Under the pieces are notes generated by a model. That model was not told where the DNA came from. It did no database searches and was given only the letters and a program-made list of their open reading frames with translations. A program made the position numbers and the translations under genes. A stretch of 64,000 nucleotides of DNA from contig NZ_APLF01000010.1 in assembly GCF_000355905.1 (NCBI RefSeq), positions 39,812-103,811 of the forward strand, written 5' to 3'. Origin of the DNA: Psychroflexus gondwanensis ACAM 44 (GTDB taxonomy: Bacteria; Bacteroidota; Bacteroidia; Flavobacteriales; Flavobacteriaceae). Below, piece after piece: positions 1 through 8,725 of the stretch. Each line of letters begins with the position of its first letter. Position 1 is the first letter of the stretch.

Positions 1-1295
1 CTCGCTGGTATATGATAACCAATGCAAACCCTTGGGATAATTTGAAGTTTGATTTAGATGGTATTGGAGAGGTTCAGCGTAAATTTTTTGGAACACTCTA
101 CAACACCTATTCCTTCTTCTCTATGTATGCCAATTTGGATCATTTTGAGTACAAAGAAGACGATATTGAATTGGCTAAGCGGCCTGAAATTGACCGCTGG
201 ATACTTTCAGAATTAAACACGCTTATACAAACCGTTGATGGGCTATATGCGAGTTATGAACCTACAAAGGCCACGCGAGCAATTTCAGAATTTGTTCAAG
301 AAAATATGAGTAATTGGTATGTGAGATTAAGTCGAAGACGCTTCTGGAAAGGAGAGTACAAAAGCGATAAAATTTCAGCCTACCAAACCCTGTTTACGTG
401 TTTAAAGACCATTGCACAGCTCTCTGCTCCAGTAGCTCCTTTCTTTTCTGATAGGCTGTACAAAGATTTAACATCAAGTACTATTGGGGATCACAAAGAG
501 AGCGTACATTTGGCCGAATTTCCAAAACAAGATCTTTCCCTTATCGACAAAGAATTAGAGCACAAGATGCAGATGGCACAGGCTATCTCATCGCTTGCCC
601 TATCCTTGAGAAAGAAGGAAATGATAAAAGTAAGGCAACCTTTAAAAAGGATAATGATTCCAGTTTTGGATCCTACTATTAAAGAACAAATCGCTGAAGT
701 GGCTGAGCTTATTAAATCTGAAATTAATGTGAAAACCATAGAGTTTATAGACGACACCTCGGGTATTCTCGTGAAAGATATCAAGCCTAACTTTAAAGTA
801 TTAGGCCCTCGATTTGGAAAGAATATGAAGCATGTAGCACAAGCTATCCAAAAGATGGATGCGAAGGCTATCGCTCACCTTGAACGCCAAAAAGCAATTG
901 AACTACAGGTAAATGGAGAGGCGACCATGATCAGCCTAGAAGAAGTTGAAATCCTTTCTCAAGATATTGAAGGATGGCTGGTTGCTAGTGGAAATGGATT
1001 GACAGTAGCACTGGATGTGACCCTTAACGAGGAACTCGTAAATGAGGGAATTGCTAGAGAACTGGTCAACAGGATTCAAAACCTAAGAAAAGATTCTGGC
1101 CTTGAAGTGACCGATAGAATCGTTATCAACCTTCAAGACGGAAACCATCTTTCTAAAGCTGTTCACGATAACTTAGACTATATAAAAACAGAAACCCTAA
1201 CCAATACTATAAATCTAACAGAGAAAGTTGAAAACGGATTACAGATAGAATTTGATGATGTAGTCACCGTTTTAGCTATTGAAAAACAAACGTAA
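1..1295 (+). CDS. ileS: Isoleucyl-tRNA synthetase, C-terminal part (5' end outside window)
   Basis: Charges tRNA-Ile with isoleucine in the cytoplasm. The reading frame is open from base 3, giving Arg-Trp-Tyr before the first Met at base 12, so the gene enters from outside the window and only about 430 C-terminal residues are present. The start reads RWYMITNANPWDNLKF, the segment that follows the catalytic core in bacterial IleS. The helical anticodon-binding domain follows, with WILSELN and a conserved NWYVRLSRRRFW segment. The KMSKS-containing catalytic half would lie upstream. It ends in TAA one base before the ATG of the DksA-like gene, so the two are probably co-transcribed. Confidence 0.93.
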   Translation, partial: RWYMITNANPWDNLKFDLDGIGEVQRKFFGTLYNTYSFFSMYANLDHFEYKEDDIELAKRPEIDRWILSELNTLIQTVDGLYASYEPTKATRAISEFVQENMSNWYVRLSRRRFWKGEYKSDKISAYQTLFTCLKTIAQLSAPVAPFFSDRLYKDLTSSTIGDHKESVHLAEFPKQDLSLIDKELEHKMQMAQAISSLALSLRKKEMIKVRQPLKRIMIPVLDPTIKEQIAEVAELIKSEINVKTIEFIDDTSGILVKDIKPNFKVLGPRFGKNMKHVAQAIQKMDAKAIAHLERQKAIELQVNGEATMISLEEVEILSQDIEGWLVASGNGLTVALDVTLNEELVNEGIARELVNRIQNLRKDSGLEVTDRIVINLQDGNHLSKAVHDNLDYIKTETLTNTINLTEKVENGLQIEFDDVVTVLAIEKQT

Positions 1296-1296
1296 A

Positions 1297-1683
1297 ATGA
1301 TAGAACAAAGTAAACAAAAGGAATATTATTCCGATAACGACCTAGCAGAATTCAAAAAACTGATTCTCGACAAAATTGAAAAAGCTCAAAAGCAACTACA
1401 GTTATACGAAGATGCTTACAAGAACGGAAGCAGCAACGATACAGAAGATACTGCTCCAACCTTTAAATCCTTTGACGACGGGAGTAACACCTTAAGTAAA
1501 GAGGCCAATTCTCAATTGGCTATTCGCCAAGGTAAATTTATCCGTGATTTGAAAAATGCACTCATCCGTATTGAAAATAAAACATATGGAATCTGCCGTG
1601 TGACTGGAAAGTTGATTCGTAAAGAACGTTTAATCTTAGTCCCGCATGCCACCTTGAGCATAGAGGCCAAAAACAAACAATAA
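1297..1683 (+). CDS. TraR/DksA-family protein
   Basis: Small RNA-polymerase-binding-type regulator of the DksA/TraR family, about 128 residues. The N-terminal half is a charged helical region expected to form the coiled coil. The C-terminal half has the zinc-finger-like segment YGICRVTGKLI...LVPHATLSIEAK, where only one cysteine of the classical four remains; to my knowledge this degenerate finger is common in Bacteroidota. The ATG at 1297, one base after the ileS stop, is preferred over an in-frame TTG at 1279 inside ileS. A hairpin terminator follows. DksA-like function in stringent control is a family inference. Confidence 0.85.
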   Translation: MIEQSKQKEYYSDNDLAEFKKLILDKIEKAQKQLQLYEDAYKNGSSNDTEDTAPTFKSFDDGSNTLSKEANSQLAIRQGKFIRDLKNALIRIENKTYGICRVTGKLIRKERLILVPHATLSIEAKNKQ

Positions 1684-1718
1684 TAAATTTAGAGTTTTAC
1701 CTAAAGTGAATAAAAAGT

Positions 1719-1745
1719 AAAAAACTCCCAGTTAGGGAGTTTTAT
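1719..1745. terminator. Bidirectional hairpin terminator
   Basis: AAAACTCCC and GGGAGTTTT form a stem around a 5-base loop between the convergent DksA-like and CYTH genes. A-rich and T-rich flanks on the two sides suit termination in both directions. The CYTH stop codon lies inside the stem. Confidence 0.75.
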
Positions 1746-2214
1746 ATACCCACTGTTTGTAGGGGTTTTTAGAAAGCATAGAGTTGTAATATTTGGGTTC
1801 GCCAGTTACTTCAGGCCCTAACCAAGCAGGCGTCTCGAAAGTTTCATCCTCCGCCGAAAGTTCAATTTCAGCGATGGTTAACCCTTGGTTTTCTCCATAA
1901 AATTCGTCGACTTCAAAAATATGCTGTCCCACATTAACGTAATAGCGCCTCTTTTCAATTTGACCAGGCTCACATAATTTAAGCAAGGCTTTTGCCTCTT
2001 CATAAGAAACTTCAGTTTCCCACTCAAATCTAGATAATCCAGAAGCTGAGCTTAGCCCTTTGACCGTCAGGAAGCCTTTTTTATCTGTCATACGAACCCT
2101 CACTGTTCTGGACTTTTCAGAATTGAGAAAGCCCTGAGCAATTCTTAAGCTTTTGAAAGCTTCCCGCTTATAAGCATCGGAATGGACTAGGAATTTACGT
2201 TCAATCTCTTGCAT
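1732..2214 (-). CDS. CYTH domain protein (inorganic polyphosphatase/adenylate cyclase-like fold)
   Basis: About 160 residues. The N-terminus MQEIERKFLV carries the ExExK motif that defines the CYTH superfamily. Alternating charged strands follow (RVRMTDKKGFLTVKG, FEWETEVSYEEA, KRRYYV, FEVDEF, AEIEL), as expected for a triphosphate tunnel enzyme with acidic and basic side chains lining the tunnel. Stand-alone bacterial CYTH proteins of this size are usually triphosphatases, so cyclase activity should not be assumed. The start is the ATG at 2214, overlapping the HIT gene's TGA by one base. A TTG one codon earlier is less likely. The overlap implies translational coupling to the HIT gene. Confidence 0.85.
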   Translation of the reverse strand: MQEIERKFLVHSDAYKREAFKSLRIAQGFLNSEKSRTVRVRMTDKKGFLTVKGLSSASGLSRFEWETEVSYEEAKALLKLCEPGQIEKRRYYVNVGQHIFEVDEFYGENQGLTIAEIELSAEDETFETPAWLGPEVTGEPKYYNSMLSKNPYKQWVYKTP

Positions 2215-2609
2215 CAAATAATAATCTTTTCTCTAATCGATTTTGCTAATTCTTGAAACTCATCTTCTGTTAAAGACACTTTCTTTTCAAAACGCATGTC
2301 ATCCATCGTTTGTAACGGAATAAGGTGCACGTGGACGTGTGGGACTTCAAGACCCACTACAGCCATACCAATTCGTTTGCAATTAACAACAGACTCGAGA
2401 CCATGGGCGACTTTCTTGGAAAAGGCCATAAGCTTCAAATAGGTCTCATCGCCTAGATCAAAAATCTTATCGACTTCCACCTTGGGAACGCAAAGAGTAT
2501 GGCCCTTAGCATTGGGGTTTATATCCAGAAAAGCGATAAAGTCATCGTTTTCTGCTACTTTATAGGAGGGTATGTCTCCTGAAATAATTTTAGAAAATAA
2601 TGTTGACAT
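2214..2609 (-). CDS. HIT family protein (histidine triad nucleotide hydrolase)
   Basis: 131-residue cytoplasmic histidine-triad protein. The HIT motif HVHVHLIPL is near residue 93, and the N-terminal block TLFSKIISGDIPSYKVAENDDFIAFLDINP is typical of the Hint branch, which hydrolyses nucleoside phosphoramidates or AMP-linked substrates. Length is normal. It lies 10 bases downstream of the 600-residue acyltransferase gene and overlaps the CYTH gene, so the three leftward genes probably form one operon. The physiological substrate cannot be read from sequence. Confidence 0.9.
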   Translation of the reverse strand: MSTLFSKIISGDIPSYKVAENDDFIAFLDINPNAKGHTLCVPKVEVDKIFDLGDETYLKLMAFSKKVAHGLESVVNCKRIGMAVVGLEVPHVHVHLIPLQTMDDMRFEKKVSLTEDEFQELAKSIREKIII

Positions 2610-2619
2610 AGGTTTCTGT

Positions 2620-4422
2620 TTAATTAGAGTTACGCTGCTCCAGTTCGACCTGAAATTCTTCCATAACCGGTTTTACAGTGCTTTCAGGAATATCTTCTAT
2701 CCGGATATACATGAGCCCATCTACAGAATTATTGAAGAGTGGATCCACATTAAAAGCAACAACTTTAGCATTTTGCTTAATATACTTTTTGATGAGAACT
2801 GGAAGCCTGAGGTTACCAGGTTCAATTTCATCTATAATTTTATCAAATTTATTCAAATTAGCCTTAGTAGAATCAAAAATAAAATCCTTGTCGGCATCTT
2901 TTAGCTTCACTTTAAACTCTTTTTTGGGTCTTACAAATTGAGCCACGTAGGGATCGTAATAATTGGATTTCATAAATTCAATCATCATAGATTTTGAAAA
3001 GTTAGAGAATTTATTACTGATGCTCACTCCACCAATAAGGTATTTATGTTCTGGATACCTCAGCGTACAATGTACAATTCCTTTCCAGAGTAAAAAAAGG
3101 GGCATTGGCTTTTGTTGGTACTCGGCGGTTATGAACGCCCGACCCATTTCTATGGACTCGCTCAACATTTTATGCAATTCGGGTTCAAATCGGAAAAGCT
3201 CATTGAGATAGAAACCATCAATTCCGTGTTTTTTATAAATATCCTTTCCTAGACCCATTCTATAAGCTCCCACCAATTTCTTGGCTTGGTTATCCCACAA
3301 AAACATGTGCTGATAGAAGTCATCGTAATGGTCTAGGTCTACAGATTTATTAGTCCCCTCACCCACAGACCTAAAGGTGATTTCCCTTAGCCTGCCTATT
3401 TCTAAGACTATATTTGGGATGTACTTTCGCTCTGCAATAAAAACCTCGTAATTATTGCTCACCAGAAGCCGTCTTGATTGGTCTCTGCAAGCTTGTACTT
3501 CTCCTTCTAAGGCCTCGCAAGCTATTTCGTTGGCGATGGTCTTAGGGGGTCGTTTTATAGGGAATTTAATCTGCTTAGGTAAATTTTCTAATAGCGTTTT
3601 CTTTTCGTATGAATTTGCTAAGAAATAGGTTTTTTGCCTTAAAAAACTGGAGTAGTTATCCAAGTCTGTTAGGTCATTTTGATCTGCTACCGAAATTGGA
3701 TTTCCTATCCTTACCCGAATAGGTCTATGTCCTTGATTAAGCGTTTCGCTAGGGAGCTTTGCAGTTCTAAGCGCATCATTCAGCTTGGATAAGCGATAAA
3801 ATGAAGCGGAATTCCTAGCGTGAAAATATACTGGAATCACAGGGACTTCTACTTTTTTAATCAACTTCATCGCCTCGTCGGACCAGGGTTTATCTACCAC
3901 CCTTCGCCCTTCCTGATAGGTCGACACTTCTCCGGCAGGAAAAACCCCAAAAGGACTTCCAGACTGTATATGAGCTAGAGCTTGCTTTAACCCAGAAAGG
4001 CTCGACTTTACCTCTTTTCTAGTTTCAAACGGGTTTACAGGCATGATGTAGGGCTTTAAAGGCAGTAACCGATGGAGCAAAAAATTGGCGACTACCTTAA
4101 AGTCAGGTCGGTGTTCTAAAAATAATTTAATAAGGATTAAGCCATCTACAGCTCCTAAAGGATGATTAGAAATCGTAACAAAAGGTCCTGTTTTAGGAAT
4201 ACGCTTGAGGTCTTTTTCGGGAATTTCGAACTCTACATCGAGATGCAAAAGAACGGCATCTATAAATTCAAGCCCCTCCAAGTGAGCATATTCATCGTAA
4301 ATGTCATTGAGTTCTGAAATCCTAGTCGTCTGCATAATGAAGTTACCCATTACATTGCCAAGTATCCCAAATTTGGATAAATTGAGACCATTTGCAATTT
4401 CACTCGCAGTAATAAAACCCAT
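2620..4422 (-). CDS. Bifunctional aminolipid acyltransferase, PlsC-like + OlsB-like GNAT fusion (OlsF type)
   Basis: 600 residues with two acyltransferase modules. The N-terminal half is PlsC-like, with the HxxxxD motif NHPLGAVDG at residues 86-94 and FPAGEVS at 161-167 as the phosphate-binding block. The C-terminal half, from about residue 315, matches the OlsB/GNAT hemolysin-type N-acyltransferase (EIGRLREITFRSVGEGT, ELFRFEP, EMGRAFI). This order, O-acyltransferase then N-acyltransferase, is that of OlsF, the bifunctional enzyme described for ornithine-lipid synthesis in Serratia and Flavobacterium. Related proteins make glycine or serine lipids, so the amino-acid head group is open. It is membrane-associated and first in a leftward set with the HIT and CYTH genes. 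Confidence 0.8.
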   Translation of the reverse strand: MGFITASEIANGLNLSKFGILGNVMGNFIMQTTRISELNDIYDEYAHLEGLEFIDAVLLHLDVEFEIPEKDLKRIPKTGPFVTISNHPLGAVDGLILIKLFLEHRPDFKVVANFLLHRLLPLKPYIMPVNPFETRKEVKSSLSGLKQALAHIQSGSPFGVFPAGEVSTYQEGRRVVDKPWSDEAMKLIKKVEVPVIPVYFHARNSASFYRLSKLNDALRTAKLPSETLNQGHRPIRVRIGNPISVADQNDLTDLDNYSSFLRQKTYFLANSYEKKTLLENLPKQIKFPIKRPPKTIANEIACEALEGEVQACRDQSRRLLVSNNYEVFIAERKYIPNIVLEIGRLREITFRSVGEGTNKSVDLDHYDDFYQHMFLWDNQAKKLVGAYRMGLGKDIYKKHGIDGFYLNELFRFEPELHKMLSESIEMGRAFITAEYQQKPMPLFLLWKGIVHCTLRYPEHKYLIGGVSISNKFSNFSKSMMIEFMKSNYYDPYVAQFVRPKKEFKVKLKDADKDFIFDSTKANLNKFDKIIDEIEPGNLRLPVLIKKYIKQNAKVVAFNVDPLFNNSVDGLMYIRIEDIPESTVKPVMEEFQVELEQRNSN

Positions 4423-4510
4423 AGATAAATTGATTTAAAAGTAAAGATACTAAAGATTAATAATTCGTTTAGGATTGTTTTGCTTTATAAATCATTGATG
4501 GATATTATTT

Positions 4511-4624
4511 TTTAGACTTATTTTGTTCCTCAAGTAAATCACGTATTTCAGCTAAAAGTTCAATGTTTTTAGGAGTAGTTTCAGCCGGATTGGTTTCATC
4601 CTCAGACCTTGTTCTTAATCTATT
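4511..4624 (-). pseudogene. Displaced 3' end of mscL (114-bp direct repeat, left copy)
   Basis: This block repeats the last 38 or so codons of the intact mscL at 8721-8834, same orientation, with 4 mismatches in 114 bases by eye. The frame is open and ends at its own TAA just outside the repeat, giving a tail ...EEQNKSKK rather than ...KEQNKSKI. Two of the four mismatches are silent and two are conservative (Lys/Arg, Lys/Glu). There is no start and no membrane part, so it is a fragment. It and the intact copy bracket the three-gene cassette, as if an element entered at the 3' end of mscL and displaced the original end. Confidence 0.85.
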
Positions 4625-4965
4625 AAAGGACAAGTGTATAGCACTTTACTACGAAATTTAAAATTTACGGTTAAACCGTAATAAATGTACGGTCAAACCG
4701 TAATTATAAGAGGATAGTAAGTTTTATCTTTATAAAAATTAAAGTATAAGATTAAAATCAAAATTTGAAAAAGGAGAATGTTTCTACAAGGTAGAAGCAC
4801 TCCCAGTAAATTGACATGTTTAAACTACATCGTATTTCGAAAAAAAGATAGGGTTTTACATGAGAACTCCAATCTGCTTATTAAGATAAATTAGCCTTGT
4901 TAAGTAATAATTAACCTACTTATGTTATAAAACTGAGTATAACTATATATTTAAAATTTACGAAA
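4625..4965. other. Gene-free left flank of the inserted cassette
   Basis: About 340 bases without a convincing ORF. It holds the twin palindromes at 4665-4702, a small hairpin (TTCTAC-AAG-GTAGAA near 4779), and a very AT-rich stretch just before the small secreted-protein gene that includes TATATTTA, a partial match to the Bacteroidota -7 box TAnnTTTG. No integrase or transposase remnant was recognised. Confidence 0.5.
4665..4702. promoter_or_regulatory. Twin palindromes, candidate operator pair
   Basis: Two copies of the palindrome TACGGTYAAACCGTA lie at 4666-4680 and 4688-4702, with centres 22 bases apart, about two helical turns. Each arm pair ACGGT/ACCGT is intact. Such spacing suits two dimers of one DNA-binding protein on the same helix face. 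They lie about 265 bases upstream of the first gene of the cassette and have no counterpart beside the intact mscL. Binding by a regulator is inference. Confidence 0.4.
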
Positions 4966-5220
4966 ATGAAAAATTTATTTTTTACCCTAATATTGTTGTT
5001 AATTGGAAATGTTACTTTTGCAGACAATAAGCTTAATTTCAATGATATTGAAATTTTTAGAAGTTGTACAATAGCTATAACGACAACTACAACTAATATG
5101 TTTGGTCAACAAGAAACAAGTACATCTTATCATTATCTTGGTGAGGTTGCAAATAATGGTTTCGGCAATTTAGATTGTCAAATGAGAGCTGATAGATACT
5201 TAGCCTTATACGCAGACTAG
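4966..5220 (+). CDS. Small secreted hypothetical protein
   Basis: 84 residues. The first 19 or so form a signal peptide (MKNLFFTLILLLIGNVTFA) with a plausible cleavage before Asp. The mature part of about 65 residues has two cysteines (in FRSCTI and LDCQMRADRY), which could form a disulfide in the periplasm, and a run of five threonines. No family recognised. It sits 21 bases before the GLPGLI gene in the cassette flanked by mscL repeats, so it may be co-expressed with the GLPGLI protein and the receptor. Coding status rests on the signal peptide, ATG and position. Confidence 0.6.
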   Translation: MKNLFFTLILLLIGNVTFADNKLNFNDIEIFRSCTIAITTTTTNMFGQQETSTSYHYLGEVANNGFGNLDCQMRADRYLALYAD

Positions 5221-5241
5221 TAACAAATAATTAAATCAGTT

Positions 5242-6018
5242 ATGAAATCAATTTTATCAAATATCCTTATTATTTTTCCTTTTTTTGTGTTTGGACAAAA
5301 CACTATTATGGCTGAATATTTACATACGTCTGAAACATCTAATGCTAAAATGTCTAAGCGGATAGTGCTATATGCAAGTAATGAAAAGGCCAAGCAAGTA
5401 CATTTTAAATCTCAACTTAATGAGGAAAATGAGTATGGCGCAAGCTTAAAGGAGGATGGGAGTATTTCTATCATAGAAAAACCGAGCGATTTTAATAATG
5501 TGTGGTATTATAAAGCTTCAACAAAAGATATTGTAAAATCTGTAGTAAACTCCAATACCAATTATATTGTTTATGATACAGGTCTAGACTATGATTGGGA
5601 AATTACTGATGAAGTTGATAGCGTTGGAAACTATCAAGTGATAAAAGCAACTACCTATTTTAGGGGTAGAGCTTTAATCGCTTGGTTCGCTCCAGCGATT
5701 CCTATAAGTTTTGGCCCTTGGAAGATCAATGGACTCCCAGGCTTGATTCTGAAGATGTATGACGAAGATCGAAAATTTACTTGGACAGTTACCAAACTTA
5801 ATCTTAATGCAGAGCTAACAGAAGATAGTCTTGAGCCTCAAATTAGCGATGAAGCTAAAGAAATGACTTATCAAGAGGGCCTAAATATGTCTAGAAAAGC
5901 TTATGATGAAAAACAAAAACGAATCAATACAAAATTAGGTGGAAGAGGGGGAAACTTTAGGACTGTTCGACATAGAGACCAAGATTTGGAAAGAAAATAT
6001 GAATGGGAAGAAAATTAA
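5242..6018 (+). CDS. GLPGLI family protein
   Basis: 258 residues with an N-terminal signal peptide (MKSILSNILIIFPFFVFGQ). It carries the family signature GPWKINGLPGLILKMYDE near residue 156, which names the GLPGLI family (TIGR01200) of Bacteroidota. The C-terminus is rich in Arg, Lys and Gly (LGGRGGNFRTVRHRDQDLERKYEWEEN). The family has no settled function, but members are often encoded next to a TonB-type outer-membrane protein, as here where the receptor gene follows after 7 bases. Likely periplasmic or surface-associated and working with that receptor; this is inference from position. Length is normal for the family. Confidence 0.85.
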   Translation: MKSILSNILIIFPFFVFGQNTIMAEYLHTSETSNAKMSKRIVLYASNEKAKQVHFKSQLNEENEYGASLKEDGSISIIEKPSDFNNVWYYKASTKDIVKSVVNSNTNYIVYDTGLDYDWEITDEVDSVGNYQVIKATTYFRGRALIAWFAPAIPISFGPWKINGLPGLILKMYDEDRKFTWTVTKLNLNAELTEDSLEPQISDEAKEMTYQEGLNMSRKAYDEKQKRINTKLGGRGGNFRTVRHRDQDLERKYEWEEN

Positions 6019-6025
6019 GTAAACA

Positions 6026-8725
6026 TTGAATAAACTATCCATATTAAAACATATACTACCATTCCTATTTGTTTTGATAGGAATGTTTAGTTATTCCCAA
6101 ACCCAAATTGAAGGAACTATACAAGACAGCTTAGGAAATCCTATAGGCTACGTGAACGTATTACTTCAGCCAGTTGAGAGCAGCAGAATTTTGGCTTATA
6201 CCGCTACTCAACAAGATGGCAATTATCAACTCAACGTTAACAAAATAGGTGAGTTGAAAGTAGTATTTGTCTCTTTAGGCTATTCCAAAAAAGAAATCAT
6301 AATCAACCTCAACGGTCAAGAGTCCATTGAAGTTAATGCCGTCCTTTTTGAAGAAGAAATGCTATTAGAGAATGTTAATATTGAGGGAGAACGACCCATT
6401 TCTATAAAAAAGGACACTATAATATTCGATGCGGATAGTTTTAGACGTGGTAGTGAAGTAGTGGTTGAAGATTTACTCAAAAATCTGCCTGGTGTGCAAG
6501 TCGACGGCGATGGCACCATAAAAGTAGGTGATCGTGAAATTGAACGACTCATGGTAGATGGCGACGATTTGTTTGAAAAAGGCTACAAAGTCTTGAGTAA
6601 GAATATGACTTCGGATGCCGTAGATAAAATTGAAATCTATGATAAGTATTCAAGTAACAAGCTACTCAAAGGCATTGAGGAGAGTGACCGGGTTGCTATG
6701 AATATTAAACTAAAAGACGACTACAACCAACAGTGGTTTGGAAATGCAGATGTTGGTATTGGAGGTTTGGATAAATTATACCAAAAAAACAGAGTAAACC
6801 TGATGTCTTTTGGTAAAAAAAGTAAGTACTACTTCTTAGGTAATTCTAATAATATAGGCGAAGACGCTATTGGAGATGTGAGCCAAATGATTAGGCCAAT
6901 GCGGTTTAATCAACCAGGAAGTGTTGGGGATGGCGAACGTGCCAGTTCTTTAATCAGTCTTTATACAAATGTACCTCAATTAAAACGAGAGCGTACCAAT
7001 TTTAATGACTCCAGACTGGTTTCCTTAAATGCGATTCATAATCTGAGTGAGGATATGAAACTGCGAACACTTGGATTTTTCAATTGGGACAAAAATGAAT
7101 TTTTCAGAAACACTGCAACTCAGTTTTTACTCAACGATAAAAACTTTACCAATACAGAAGATTTTTCCCTCACAAAAAACAAGTTTTTAGGTTTTGGAAA
7201 AATGGATTACACCTATGATATTTCAGACAACCAAATGCTAGAATATACGGGAAGTTTCAATAGTAGTGATATAAATTCTGACAGCAACTTGATTTTCAAT
7301 GGAAATTCTACTCTAGAAAGCTTGCAAGATGATAATCAACAGATAGACCAAAAATTGTTGTACACCCATAAACTCAATGAGAAAGAAGTACTTTTGTTGA
7401 GCGGAAGATACATCAATGATAAAAGTCCTCAAACTTATGTCAACAATCAATTTCTATTTGCTGATCTATTTGAGGATGAAAATAATATTGAGAATGTGGG
7501 TCAATTCAGTCAAAACACCATGGATTTTTATGGTACCGAAATTGAATATAAAAATCGTAAAGAGAACAAAAATTTAATTGAAGTGGTCGTAGGAGCAACT
7601 TACCGTAAAGACCAATTAGAATCTACTTTTCAATTAATAGACGAAAATGAAATCCGCATTGAACCTGAAGACTTTCAAAATCTAACGAATTACGAAGTTT
7701 TAGACTTTTATGCCAAAGGAGATTACCTTTATAAATTAGGAGAAAACCTCAACCTAACCGGGAAAATTGAAGCACATCAATTGATGAATAGTCTGGAAAA
7801 TATCAATCAGGTAAATCAAAACCAAGACTTTTTTTATTTGCAACCCCAGTTAGGCATACGTTGGAAGTTGAATGACCAAAATACTCTTTTAGGCAGTTAT
7901 ACCTACTCTACCAATAATGCTTCTATCATCGATGTATATCCAAATAATATTTTGACCAACTTCAGGGGATTTATTCTTGGCTTTGGGAAGCCTACACAAC
8001 TTAATTCGAGCAATTATATCCTAAACTATAGACTAGGTAACTTTGGGGATAAATTCTTTGCAAATGCGAGTGTCAATTATATCCAAAATCATGATTTTTT
8101 CTCCAACCGTTCTTTCATTCAGCAAGAATTTCAAATCAATGAGAAGATATTAATTGAAAATCAGGAATTGTTTTCTGCAAATACCACTGTTGACCGCTAT
8201 ATAAAAGCTATTTCGTCTAACCTGAAGTTGAAATTGAATTATAGCCAGACCAACTTTATCAACTTTGTGAATCAGTCTGGACAACGTGAAATCAAAAACC
8301 AGAGTTATAGTTATGGACTGGAGTTAAGATCGGGTTTCCTATCGGGGTTTAATTACCATGTAGGGACAGAATTTAGAACTTCTGAAGTAAAGACCTTACA
8401 GAACAATTTCAGCAACACCTTCAGCAATACGGATAACTTTACTTTTTTAGATTTAAGTTATGTGTTTTCAGACCGATTTAATATGTCGCTGAATACAGAG
8501 TATTATTACTTTGGAAATCTGGAAAGCGATAACGACTATTATTTTTCAGACTTATCTGCTATGTACATTACTAAAAACAAAAAACTCAATTTTGGCTTAA
8601 GTGCCAAAAACCTTTTTGACACTCGAACCTTTAGGAACTTCAATATTACAGATATTTCTACAAGTACAACTAGCTATAGACTTCTCCCAAGAATTATCTT
8701 GCTTAATGTGAATTTTAAATTTTAG
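6026..8725 (+). CDS. TonB-dependent receptor-like outer-membrane beta-barrel protein with N-terminal regulatory-like domain
   Basis: 899 residues. A signal peptide ends at ...FSYSQ. A carboxypeptidase-regulatory-like beta-sandwich follows (residues about 25-110: IEGTIQDSLGNPIGYVNVLL), then a plug-like region (DLLKNLPGVQVDGDGTIKVGDREIERLMVDGDD) and a long beta-barrel with a terminal aromatic residue (VNFKF). The start is a TTG at 6026, seven bases after the GLPGLI stop. The first in-frame ATG would delete most of the signal peptide. The last bases overlap the convergent mscL stop by 11 bases and enter the 114-bp repeat. Substrate unknown; the GLPGLI partner suggests a peptide or metal-linked role only loosely. 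Confidence 0.82.
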   Translation: MNKLSILKHILPFLFVLIGMFSYSQTQIEGTIQDSLGNPIGYVNVLLQPVESSRILAYTATQQDGNYQLNVNKIGELKVVFVSLGYSKKEIIINLNGQESIEVNAVLFEEEMLLENVNIEGERPISIKKDTIIFDADSFRRGSEVVVEDLLKNLPGVQVDGDGTIKVGDREIERLMVDGDDLFEKGYKVLSKNMTSDAVDKIEIYDKYSSNKLLKGIEESDRVAMNIKLKDDYNQQWFGNADVGIGGLDKLYQKNRVNLMSFGKKSKYYFLGNSNNIGEDAIGDVSQMIRPMRFNQPGSVGDGERASSLISLYTNVPQLKRERTNFNDSRLVSLNAIHNLSEDMKLRTLGFFNWDKNEFFRNTATQFLLNDKNFTNTEDFSLTKNKFLGFGKMDYTYDISDNQMLEYTGSFNSSDINSDSNLIFNGNSTLESLQDDNQQIDQKLLYTHKLNEKEVLLLSGRYINDKSPQTYVNNQFLFADLFEDENNIENVGQFSQNTMDFYGTEIEYKNRKENKNLIEVVVGATYRKDQLESTFQLIDENEIRIEPEDFQNLTNYEVLDFYAKGDYLYKLGENLNLTGKIEAHQLMNSLENINQVNQNQDFFYLQPQLGIRWKLNDQNTLLGSYTYSTNNASIIDVYPNNILTNFRGFILGFGKPTQLNSSNYILNYRLGNFGDKFFANASVNYIQNHDFFSNRSFIQQEFQINEKILIENQELFSANTTVDRYIKAISSNLKLKLNYSQTNFINFVNQSGQREIKNQSYSYGLELRSGFLSGFNYHVGTEFRTSEVKTLQNNFSNTFSNTDNFTFLDLSYVFSDRFNMSLNTEYYYFGNLESDNDYYFSDLSAMYITKNKKLNFGLSAKNLFDTRTFRNFNITDISTSTTSYRLLPRIILLNVNFKF

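Noticed and set aside
4511..4624. Integrase attachment site in the strict sense
   Set aside because: The repeat is 114 bases and no recombinase gene is within the cassette; typical att cores are shorter. Recorded as direct repeat and displaced gene end instead.
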